64,000 nucleotides of DNA, from positions 2,604,001 through 2,668,000 of the forward strand of contig NZ_AP018441.1 of NCBI RefSeq assembly GCF_009937975.1, written 5' to 3'. Below, piece by piece: positions 37,117 through 45,185 of the stretch. Numbering within the stretch: position 1 is the first letter of the stretch; the number at the start of each line of letters is the position of its first letter. The notes under the pieces are model-generated. The model saw only the letters and a program-made list of their open reading frames with translations, ran no database searches and had not been told where the DNA came from. The translations under genes and the position numbers were made by a program. This DNA comes from Undibacterium sp. YM2 (GTDB lineage: Bacteria > Pseudomonadota > Gammaproteobacteria > Burkholderiales > Burkholderiaceae_D).

Positions 37117-37917
37117 TTACTTTTTAGCTGAAAACGCTTGCAATGCATTGACCATCTGGGCAAATACTTTCGGTGTGCCAGCTAATACATCACCTTTGTG
37201 CAGATAGTCGGAATCACCAGAGAAGTTGCCGACGATACCGCCAGCTTCGGTGATGATGAGTGAGCCTGCAGCGATATCCCAGGGTGCCAGACCTTTTTCA
37301 AAGAAGCCATCAAGACGGCCGGTTGCGACATAAGCCAGGTCAAGCGCGGCAGAACCTGGTCTTCTCAGACCCTGGCATTTGCTGGTCATGACTTTGAACA
37401 TGGCCAGGTATTCATCGAGGCCCGACAAGTCGCGGGATGGGAAGCCTGTACCTATCAATGCATCAGCCAGTTTGTCGCAACGGGTAACGCGGATACGTTT
37501 ATCATTGAGGAAAGCGCCGGCACCTTTGCTGGCCGTGAACATTTCATTGCGCGTAGGGTCGTAAATAACGGCTTGTGTAATCACGCCGCGTTGTTGGAGC
37601 GCGATAGAAACGCAATATTGTGGGAAGCCGTGGATGAAGTTGGTCGTGCCATCGAGTGGATCAATGATCCAGACATTATCATTTTCGTCGTGCAAATTAG
37701 CGGATGCACCTGATTCTTCTGCCAGGATGGCATGGTCAGGGTAGGCAGAAGTCAGCACCTCAATGATGGCAGCTTCAGCAGCCTGATCGACTTCAGTCAC
37801 GAAATCATTGAATTGTTTCTCTGTGACCTGGACACGGTCGAGGTCAAAAGATGCGCGATTGATAATAGTCGCGCCACGACGAGCGGCTTTAACTGCCGTA
37901 TTCAGCATTGGGTGCAT
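37117..37917 (-). CDS. suhB: Inositol-1-monophosphatase family protein SuhB
   Basis: 266 residues. Metal ligands are Glu67 (AEESG), Asp86 and Asp89 in [17 protein letters not shown], and the late [15 protein letters not shown] motif. SuhB is both a sugar phosphatase and, in Enterobacteria, a factor in rRNA transcription antitermination. It stands divergent from trmJ, an arrangement I associate with Betaproteobacteria. Confidence 0.95.
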   Translation of the reverse strand: MHPMLNTAVKAARRGATIINRASFDLDRVQVTEKQFNDFVTEVDQAAEAAIIEVLTSAYPDHAILAEESGASANLHDENDNVWIIDPLDGTTNFIHGFPQYCVSIALQQRGVITQAVIYDPTRNEMFTASKGAGAFLNDKRIRVTRCDKLADALIGTGFPSRDLSGLDEYLAMFKVMTSKCQGLRRPGSAALDLAYVATGRLDGFFEKGLAPWDIAAGSLIITEAGGIVGNFSGDSDYLHKGDVLAGTPKVFAQMVNALQAFSAKK

Positions 37918-38107
37918 AAGGTTTCCGATAAAATGGCAGCATGCAAGCGACTATCCCTCAAAAAAGAGCAAGGATGTCATCAAGATGCTAGACAAAAATG
38001 ATAAAGAGCGTGCGTAATTCTTGTCCGACTGCCATCCGTCTGATCAATAAGACGTACAACAAGACGCACAACCGAATAAAAATTAACGCGGGATACCGCT
38101 ATTTTAA

Positions 38108-38884
38108 ATGAACTTGCCCAAAACTGACACATCTCTTTTTCAACGCCTGTGCTTTATCCTGGTTGAAACCAGTCATCCGGGCAATATAGGTTCGGCTGCG
38201 AGAGCCATTAAAACCATGGGGTTTAGTGAGTTGATCCTGGTAAAGCCACGCTTTGCCGATGCCCTGCAACATCCTGAAGCGATAGCCCTTGCCAGCGGTG
38301 CGCAAGACATACTGGACAGTGCCCGTATCGTCGAACATATTGATGAGGCTCTGGATGGGTGTGAATATGTGGCCGCCGTCAGTGCCAGATTGCGGGAATT
38401 TTCCCCGCCTATCCTTAGTCCAAGAGTATTCGCTGAATCCATGGTGCAAAGCCAGCACGCCAAAATCGGGCTGATATTTGGTAACGAGCGATTTGGTTTA
38501 CCTAACGAGATCGTCATGAATTGCCATGCCCTCATCAATATTCCCGCCAATCCGGCCTATTCTTCATTGAATCTGGCGCAAGCAATACAACTGCTATCTT
38601 ATGAATGCCGCATGGCTGCTGATACCGGTGTGCCAGTTGCCGGTAATGTCGGTTTTCAGGGGCAATTGGCAACCGTGAATGAAATAGATGGAATGTATAC
38701 GCATCTGGAGCAGGCACTTGTCGCGATAGAGTTTTTGAACCCGGATAAGCCCAAGAAGTTGATGCCACGCCTGAAACGTATGTTGTCACGTACGCAATTG
38801 GAAGTTGAAGAGGTGAATATCTTGCGTGGAATTGCAAATAAAATATTGGATGTCAGCAAAAAACAGGCAATGCCTGAAAAATAA
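38108..38884 (+). CDS. trmJ: tRNA (cytidine/uridine-32-2'-O)-methyltransferase TrmJ
   Basis: 258 residues of the SPOUT family. ETSHPGNIGSAARAIKTMG is the N-terminal signature; the knot region has GLIFGNERFGLPNEIV and IPANPAYSSLNLAQAIQLLSYE. It methylates the 2'-O of residue 32 in certain tRNAs with SAM. The length fits TrmJ with its C-terminal extension. The gene is monocistronic, divergent from suhB. Confidence 0.93.
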   Translation: MNLPKTDTSLFQRLCFILVETSHPGNIGSAARAIKTMGFSELILVKPRFADALQHPEAIALASGAQDILDSARIVEHIDEALDGCEYVAAVSARLREFSPPILSPRVFAESMVQSQHAKIGLIFGNERFGLPNEIVMNCHALINIPANPAYSSLNLAQAIQLLSYECRMAADTGVPVAGNVGFQGQLATVNEIDGMYTHLEQALVAIEFLNPDKPKKLMPRLKRMLSRTQLEVEEVNILRGIANKILDVSKKQAMPEK

Positions 38885-39276
38885 TAAAATTTCTGCTTCA
38901 ATACTTTAATTAATAAGATGTAAATCAAGCTTGAATAAGACATAAATAATTTGTTTTTTTATTTTTTGTGTCTTTTTGGCAAATTAAATTGTACATTCCA
39001 TCATCAATATTACAATGATGTTGACTCGTAGTTTTCCTTCAAATATGTCGAAAATGCATTAAGTATTCACCTTGCGCCATCTGAAGTGATCGGGAATCAG
39101 TGTTGTTGCAATTGATAAATATGTTGAAATCAACAAACATTGTTACCTTTGTTTGCGTTTTACATTTGGTAACGACTTCAAGGATTGTTATAAAGCCAGT
39201 AAGATTGCAGTTAATATACATTCAGGAATAACAATTGATTTTCTGAAGTAATTACTTTCTTTCTGAGGTCATTATT
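38885..39276. other. AT-rich intergenic region before the FimV-like gene
   Basis: About 390 bases with poly-T tracts at 38948-38980 and no supportable gene. Inverted repeats include TGTTGAAATCAACA at 39122-39135 and GTTACC/GGTAAC at 39142-39147 and 39168-39173. It presumably holds the promoter of the FimV-like gene. No hairpin resembling a terminator of trmJ was found. Confidence 0.6.
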
Positions 39277-41184
39277 ATTTTTGTTCCATTCCGCCGATCA
39301 ACGTTATATCTGCTTTGCCTTGGTGCTCTGGCATCCGGCGCAACAGGGAATGCGTATGCCCTGGGGTTTAGCAATCTGACTGTACAGTCAGCCTTGGGTC
39401 AGCAGTTGCGGGCTCAATTGGAGTTGACGGGGAATGATGCGGCAGAAATTGATCAGTCATGCTTTAAGGCAAAAGTAGAGAGTCCTGACGGATATGCCAT
39501 CGCACCTGTGAACATCACTCTGGTGCAAAAGGGGAGTGCGCGTTTCCTGACGCTGGTAACCAGAGCCAGCATCGTTGAACCAGCAGTCAAGATACTGGTC
39601 AACATGGGGTGCGAAATTCAGCTGCACAGGGAGTTTTTGATTTTGCTGGACCCGCCATTGTCAGCGCCAGCCTTGACGACGCCAACGCCTGGCTCTGCCA
39701 GAGCAACGGCAAATCCAGCTCCAGTGGTCGTTGGCAAAGATCCCGTGACGAGCGAGCCATCGCCTCAGGTAAAAGTCAGGCCTCGTATAAGAAAAGACAA
39801 ACCCGCTAGTGAATTGACAGAAATTGTTGGTGCGCCTGTTAATGCGCCTGCAACAAAAAAAAAGCCAGCCAGGTCAATTGACAAACAAATTAGTCAGCCC
39901 AGGGACACCCTGAAACTGTCCGATGACTTGCCGGTGCTGACTCAAGGGTTGCGTTTGAGTGAGAACTTGTCCACCAACACCTTGCCGTCAAATATCGAAG
40001 AGTTACGTGCAGCGCAGGCACAACTGGCTGCCATGTTGCGGGATGAAAAACCAGCGCAGCCTGCGGTGGATAAACTCAAGAATGAGCAACAGAAAATTCT
40101 GAGTCTGCAACAAGAGGCGCAGCAACTCAAGCGCCAGAGTCAACTGGATAAGGCGGCTTTGGAAGAGGCCCGTGAAAACAGTTTTTCACGCAACTGGGTG
40201 ATGGGTCTGAGCGTATTCATCGCTGCAGGCCTGGCCATCATCGCTTTGCTCCTGCTCTACGTCAGTCGCATGCGTAAGAGATTACACGAGAGCTGGTGGC
40301 AACAAAAAGAACCTGCTTCTGAGCCCGAGGCCAAAAAGAATATAGAAGAGATCGTTGATAGCATACAGGCTTCTTACGGGCCAACAACGACCAGTTCGCT
40401 GTATCAGGTGCATGATGATGACGATGAGCCCGGTTCCAGTCGCCCGGTGACAAAGCCATCCAGAAAAGCTGCGGCAGATACTGGTCTGGGTAAGCTCGAC
40501 ACACCTTCCATATTCAGTAAAGCCTATGTCCCGACACTGGAGGACAGTAACAGCAGTACCTTTAATTTCTTTTCCACCAAAGGCCAGTCAGTCAAAGTAG
40601 AAGAAATTTCTGATGTAACTCAGGAAGCTGAGTTCTGGATTTCCGTCAACGACCCGCAAAGGGCAATTGAAATTCTTGAACCCCTGGCTGACGTTGATCA
40701 CCCTGAGTCGCCCGTGCCGTGGCTATATCTGATCGATTTATACAGGGTTACTGCCAATAAAGAAAAATATGACACATTAAGAGACAGGTTCATTGTATTT
40801 TTTAATGCGAATGTACCTGAATTTGAAGTCGATCCGGCGACCTTGCCCAGCAGACACCTTGATGACTTTGAGCATTTGATGAACCGCATCTGCAATATGT
40901 GGAATTCAAATGACATTTTGCCTTTCCTTGAAAGTCTTCTGGTCGATGACAGGGATGGCAAACGTATGGGTTTCGAATTGCCGGTTTACCGCGATATCCT
41001 GTTGCTGATCTCGGTCGCAAATGAGCTTGAGAAGTCGAATTCTTTTGGTGCCCCTGAAAGAAATCGCGCCTGGGCAAATGTGCCAGGTTTGCCGCCGGAT
41101 GAGCCTGCCAGTCAGGAGCAACAACCGGAGCCAGAGTCGAATGTCATCGATTTTGAGATGATAGATTTTCCGAAAGAAAAATAA
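39277..41184 (+). CDS. FimV-like inner membrane protein with apparent non-canonical start
   Basis: About 635 residues. The signal peptide (FRRSTLYLLCLGALA, ending NAYA) and ALGFSNLTVQSALGQQLRAQ give the FimV N-terminus. An Ala/Pro-rich linker, a coiled coil (about residues 245-300), one transmembrane helix (about 309-330) and a cytoplasmic TPR-like region (EAEFWISVNDPQRAIEILEPLAD) follow. FimV-type proteins organise the pole and type IV pili or secretion. In the open frame from 39247 to 39393 there is no ATG, GTG or TTG; the first, TTG 39394, would remove the signal peptide. Three ATT codons (39271, 39274, 39277) follow a GAGGT Shine-Dalgarno at 39265, so an ATT start is the best reading; 39274 is equally possible. 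Confidence 0.75.
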   Translation: MFVPFRRSTLYLLCLGALASGATGNAYALGFSNLTVQSALGQQLRAQLELTGNDAAEIDQSCFKAKVESPDGYAIAPVNITLVQKGSARFLTLVTRASIVEPAVKILVNMGCEIQLHREFLILLDPPLSAPALTTPTPGSARATANPAPVVVGKDPVTSEPSPQVKVRPRIRKDKPASELTEIVGAPVNAPATKKKPARSIDKQISQPRDTLKLSDDLPVLTQGLRLSENLSTNTLPSNIEELRAAQAQLAAMLRDEKPAQPAVDKLKNEQQKILSLQQEAQQLKRQSQLDKAALEEARENSFSRNWVMGLSVFIAAGLAIIALLLLYVSRMRKRLHESWWQQKEPASEPEAKKNIEEIVDSIQASYGPTTTSSLYQVHDDDDEPGSSRPVTKPSRKAAADTGLGKLDTPSIFSKAYVPTLEDSNSSTFNFFSTKGQSVKVEEISDVTQEAEFWISVNDPQRAIEILEPLADVDHPESPVPWLYLIDLYRVTANKEKYDTLRDRFIVFFNANVPEFEVDPATLPSRHLDDFEHLMNRICNMWNSNDILPFLESLLVDDRDGKRMGFELPVYRDILLLISVANELEKSNSFGAPERNRAWANVPGLPPDEPASQEQQPEPESNVIDFEMIDFPKEK

Positions 41185-41278
41185 CACGATTAATTCGGGG
41201 AAAGCCCAAAAGTAACATCCCAGTTTGCCTGACCAGGCAGTCAGTCTTTGCTGTGCCAATAAAAAAGAATGGAGATAT

Positions 41279-41926
41279 ATGATCAAACTTTGCGGTTTTG
41301 CAGTCAGTAATTATTACAATAAAGTCAAATTGGCACTTTTGGAGAAAGATATTCCCTTTGAAGAGCAATTGGTCTGGACTGGAAAAACACCTGAATTATT
41401 GCAGCATTCACCTTTAGGAAAAATTCCCTATATAGAAACTGAGCACGGCTCGCTGTGTGAATCTCAAGTGATCGTTGAATACCTGGAAAAACGCTTTCCT
41501 GATCATCCCCTGATGCCAGCAGACCCGTTCGCAGCCGCTAAATTACGTGAATTGATTACCTTTATTGAGCTGCACATGGAGTTGCCCGCACGCGAGCTTT
41601 ATGCCGAAGCTTTTTTCGGAGGCAAGGTTACTGACGAGGTCAAGGCAAAAGTAGAAAAGCAACTGAGCCGCAATATCCCCGCATTTGCTACACTGGCAAA
41701 GTTTGATCCATTTGTCGGTGGTAAAGAGTTCACATTGGCCGATTGCGCTGCCGTTGTGCATTTTCCACTGATATCCATGGCGACCAAGATTATTTATGGC
41801 AGGGATTTTCTGGCGGATTTGCCTACACGCGACTATGTGAAGTTTATTTCAGAGCGGCCAGCCATGCAAAAGGTCAATGCTGATCGCAAGGCAAATCAGG
41901 AATTGATGGCAAACAAGGGTAAATGA
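41279..41926 (+). CDS. Glutathione S-transferase family protein
   Basis: 215 residues. The N-terminal thioredoxin-like domain has FAVSNYYNKVKLALLEK, the cis-Pro GKIPYIE and the glutathione-binding ESQVIVEYLEKRF; the C-terminal helical domain has the LADCAAVVHFPL N-cap motif. It should conjugate or use glutathione on an unknown substrate. GGAGA lies four bases before ATG 41279, which is why upstream in-frame starts were set aside. A hairpin follows. Confidence 0.9.
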   Translation: MIKLCGFAVSNYYNKVKLALLEKDIPFEEQLVWTGKTPELLQHSPLGKIPYIETEHGSLCESQVIVEYLEKRFPDHPLMPADPFAAAKLRELITFIELHMELPARELYAEAFFGGKVTDEVKAKVEKQLSRNIPAFATLAKFDPFVGGKEFTLADCAAVVHFPLISMATKIIYGRDFLADLPTRDYVKFISERPAMQKVNADRKANQELMANKGK

Positions 41927-41930
41927 ATTT

Positions 41931-41963
41931 GATGGCGCTACAGAGCTAATTTGTAGCGCCATC
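41931..41963. terminator. Hairpin between the GST and PP2C genes
   Basis: A 12-bp perfect stem (GATGGCGCTACA / TGTAGCGCCATC) with a nine-base loop between converging genes. T-runs are short, so it may be a weak terminator. Confidence 0.55.
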
Positions 41964-41972
41964 AGCGCAAAT

Positions 41973-42773
41973 CTAGACAGCTCTGCGCATTTTTTGCACT
42001 GTATATGTTTTGGCTTGTGCGGGTGGCTCTACCAGTTTGACAATCGCAAAGGTGCAATTGTCACCGCGGCCACTTGCCCTGTCCCTGGCTTTTCTGATCA
42101 GGAACTCTGAAGCCTGACGAGGACTGTTGGCCGCAACAGCTGCTGATAGCTCATGATCTTCAAAATAATGCCAGAGGCCATCTGAGCACAATAAGAAACT
42201 GTCATGCGCTTTCAAAGGCGTATGCTCACCAAAGGTGATATAGGGGGCCGCAGTGCTTGAGCCAAGTACGTTTACCAGGATGTTCGATAGTCTGTGGGTC
42301 TTGGCTTCTTCTGCGGTAATCTTGCCTTCATCCACCAATTTTTCTACATAAGAGTGATCTTTGGTTTTTTCGGCATAATTCGGGCCGTCGAACCGATACA
42401 GGCGGGAATCGCCGACATAGGCCCAGATAGCTTCTTGCTGCGGGGTAATTACCAGTGCAACTACCGTGCTATGTGGTTCTTTTTCTGATGAAACACCAGA
42501 CAATTTAATGACAGTGTGTGCTTCGTTGACGATATTTTCTAAAAGACTGCGGACATCATTCCCTGGGTAAAATTCATCAAATAATTGTTTTGCCGTGCGC
42601 ACGACCTGCTCAGCGGCAAGTGCGCCACCGCTTTTGCCGCCCATGCCATCGGCCACCACGGCCATGACATAACCTGGCGCATGTGGTGCCGCAAAAAGTG
42701 CTGTGCGGTCTTGTTGTTCCTGCCTGTCGCCGATATGTTGTCCGGTTCCAGCTTCGATCTTATATTGGCTCAT
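41973..42773 (-). CDS. PP2C-type serine/threonine protein phosphatase
   Basis: 266 residues. PP2C motifs in order: GDRQEQQDR, MAVVADGMGGKSGG (Asp42-Gly43 metal site), AYVGDSRLYRF, HRLSNILVNVLG, LLCSDGLW and DNCTFAIVKL. It removes phosphate from Ser/Thr with manganese or magnesium. In Proteobacteria such single-domain enzymes often oppose a Hanks-type kinase, but none is near. It is divergent from the YdcH-like gene. Confidence 0.92.
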   Translation of the reverse strand: MSQYKIEAGTGQHIGDRQEQQDRTALFAAPHAPGYVMAVVADGMGGKSGGALAAEQVVRTAKQLFDEFYPGNDVRSLLENIVNEAHTVIKLSGVSSEKEPHSTVVALVITPQQEAIWAYVGDSRLYRFDGPNYAEKTKDHSYVEKLVDEGKITAEEAKTHRLSNILVNVLGSSTAAPYITFGEHTPLKAHDSFLLCSDGLWHYFEDHELSAAVAANSPRQASEFLIRKARDRASGRGDNCTFAIVKLVEPPAQAKTYTVQKMRRAV

Positions 42774-42857
42774 ACGTCTTGGTAGATTAAACTAACGGGA
42801 TAAACCCAAAAATGGTCTTTCCTTAATTAAACTTTATTTTACTGCAACCAGAAGACT

Positions 42858-43058
42858 ATGAGCCACCCTGAACAAATACAACAACGCATTATCGAGCTCG
42901 AGGTTGAACATAGAGACCTGGATGTGGTAATCGAGACACTGATTAAAGATCCCTCTCATGATGAGTTACAACTGCGGCGTCTTAAAAAACGCAAATTGCA
43001 GCTGAAAGATCATATTACATTACTAAGAATGCAATTGACACCTGATGTCCCTGCATAA
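42858..43058 (+). CDS. YdcH-like (DUF465) small protein
   Basis: 66 residues, entirely helical, of the DUF465/YdcH type: an acidic first helix (QIQQRIIELEVEHRDLD), a short turn with DPSHDELQ, and a basic second helix (LRRLKKRKLQLKDHI). The family's role is unknown. It lies 47 bases before yoaA on the same strand. Confidence 0.85.
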   Translation: MSHPEQIQQRIIELEVEHRDLDVVIETLIKDPSHDELQLRRLKKRKLQLKDHITLLRMQLTPDVPA

Positions 43059-43105
43059 TTATCCACTTTTCCTTAGCTTTATAGTTAGTTTCTGATTGCC
43101 TCATT

Positions 43106-45097
43106 TTGACTGAACCACTCGCCACACCGAATGCAAACGGCATTCACGATACAGAAGTAGAACATATTTTTGGCTTGACCGGACCATTAAGTGCGTCTAT
43201 CAATGGTTATCGCCCGCGCCAGGCGCAGACAGAGATGGCAAAAGCCATCGCCGACGCCATTGCAGGGCAAAAAACCTTGCTAGCAGAAGCGGGGACCGGA
43301 ACCGGGAAAACTTATGCATACCTGACTCCGGCATTATTGTGGGGTGGCAAGGTTATTGTCTCTACGGGGACAAAAAACCTGCAGGATCAGTTATTTTTAC
43401 GCGATATTCCTACGATACGCAAAGTGTTGAAGGCACCTGTATCGGTTGCCTTGCTAAAGGGCAGGGCAAACTATCTGTGCCATTACCATCTGGAAAGAAC
43501 CATACAAAATGGCCGCCTGAGCTCGCGCGAAGATGTCGGCTATTTACGCGACATAAGCCGTTTCATTAAAACCACAATGACGGGGGACAAGGCTGAACTG
43601 GCACGGGTGCCGGAAAATGCCTCAGTCTGGAGTCTGGTGACCTCAACTAAAGATACCTGCATGGGATCAGAGTGCCAGTATTATCAGGACTGTTTCGTCA
43701 TGAAGGCGCGCAAAGAGGCGCAGCAGGCAGATGTGGTTGTGGTGAATCATCATCTGTTCTTTGCCGACGTGGCCTTGAAAGATACTGGAATCGCAGAGCT
43801 ATTACCCTCTGCCAATACAGTCATCTTCGATGAGGCGCATCAATTACCAGAAACTGCCACCCTGTTTTTTGGCGATACCGTCTCAACTTCGCAAGTGCTG
43901 GAACTTTGCCGTGACGTACAGGCAGAAGGTTTGTCGCATGCACGGGATGGGGCAGAGTGGTCCAAGCTGGTTGCCCCTGTTGAGCGGGCTGCACGCGATT
44001 TGCGTCTGGCCTTCCCACAAGATATCGTACGCTATTCCATAGACCAGATTGCGCCATCCAGCCCTTTCTTTGAAGCCCTGGAAGCCTTGAAATCCAGTAT
44101 GGATGCCATGATTTCCGTGCTGGAGAAGCAGGCCGAGCGTGCGGAGACCCTGGAGCAGTGCCGTGCACGCGCCATTACTTTGGCTGAGCAATATGAAAAA
44201 TGGAATGCCGCAGATGACGGTAAATCCGGTGACTATGTTTTGTGGGTAGAAGCGTTTTCTACTTCCTTGCAATTGCACCGCACCCCCTTGTCCATCGCTC
44301 CGATTTTCAACAAGCAGCGTGAAGGCGTTCCTCGTGCCTGGATATTTACATCCGCTACGATGGCCGTCAAGAATGACTTCAGCCATTATGTGTCGCAAAT
44401 GGGGCTGTGGGACCAACCGGCGCACACCTGGCCCAGTCCTTTTAATTACCAGGAGCAGGGTTATTTGTATGTGCCTAACGGCATGCCACAGCCCAATTCC
44501 TTTGGCTACATGGATGCAGTCATTGATGCTGCGTTACCAGTCATAGAAGCGGCTGGTGGCAAGACTTTCCTGTTGTGTACTACCTTGAAAGCAGTGAAGT
44601 ACAGCGCAGAACGTTTGCGCGAAGAATTCCAGAAGCGTGGCCTGGATTTTCCTTTGTTTGTACATGGCGATGCTGGCAGAACCGAATTACTTGACCGCTT
44701 CAGGGCAGCAGGCAATGGCGTGCTGATAGGCAGTCAAAGTTTCTGGGAGGGAGTCGATGTGCGCGGCGACGCTTTATCCCTGGTGATTATCGATAAGCTG
44801 CCTTTTGCTCCACCTGATGATCCAGTATTGTCCGCCCGCATCGCTGCGATGGAGAAAAAGGGCTTGAACGGCTTTGTTCATCATCAATTACCAGAAGCCA
44901 TCATCAATTTGAAGCAGGGCGCCGGTCGCCTGATCCGGGATGAAGGTGATAAAGGTGTATTGATGATTTGTGATCCACGTCTGATCTCAAAACCCTATGG
45001 CAAACGTATCTGGCAAAGCTTGCCGAGTTTCGCGCGCACCAGGGAGCTGGCGGATGTACAGGCTTTTTTCAAAAAAATTCAGACTCCTGTTGCTTAG
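43106..45097 (+). CDS. yoaA: DinG/YoaA-family ATP-dependent DNA helicase
   Basis: 663 residues of the XPD-like superfamily 2 helicases. Walker A GTGTGKT (63-69), four iron-sulfur cysteines (Cys125, Cys185, Cys190, Cys196) and DEAH (242-245) are present, with the C-terminal QSFWEGVDVRG and QGAGRLIRD motifs. It unwinds DNA in repair. It starts at TTG 43106: no ATG lies before about residue 43, which is already inside the helicase domain. No clear ribosome site is visible, so translation may be weak or coupled to the YdcH-like gene. Confidence 0.93.
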   Translation: MTEPLATPNANGIHDTEVEHIFGLTGPLSASINGYRPRQAQTEMAKAIADAIAGQKTLLAEAGTGTGKTYAYLTPALLWGGKVIVSTGTKNLQDQLFLRDIPTIRKVLKAPVSVALLKGRANYLCHYHLERTIQNGRLSSREDVGYLRDISRFIKTTMTGDKAELARVPENASVWSLVTSTKDTCMGSECQYYQDCFVMKARKEAQQADVVVVNHHLFFADVALKDTGIAELLPSANTVIFDEAHQLPETATLFFGDTVSTSQVLELCRDVQAEGLSHARDGAEWSKLVAPVERAARDLRLAFPQDIVRYSIDQIAPSSPFFEALEALKSSMDAMISVLEKQAERAETLEQCRARAITLAEQYEKWNAADDGKSGDYVLWVEAFSTSLQLHRTPLSIAPIFNKQREGVPRAWIFTSATMAVKNDFSHYVSQMGLWDQPAHTWPSPFNYQEQGYLYVPNGMPQPNSFGYMDAVIDAALPVIEAAGGKTFLLCTTLKAVKYSAERLREEFQKRGLDFPLFVHGDAGRTELLDRFRAAGNGVLIGSQSFWEGVDVRGDALSLVIIDKLPFAPPDDPVLSARIAAMEKKGLNGFVHHQLPEAIINLKQGAGRLIRDEGDKGVLMICDPRLISKPYGKRIWQSLPSFARTRELADVQAFFKKIQTPVA

Positions 45098-45122
45098 AGG
45101 TAGTATTTTAAGTTGTTTTTTT

Positions 45123-45159
45123 AAATAAAACGGCAGTCCGTCGTTCTGCCGTTTTATTT
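45123..45159. terminator. Terminator between yoaA and the M13-like gene
   Basis: A 14-bp perfect stem (AAATAAAACGGCAG / CTGCCGTTTTATTT) with a nine-base loop; T- and A-rich flanks serve both converging genes. Confidence 0.85.
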
Positions 45160-45185
45160 GAACCGCGTCATTTAATGTTCAGACG

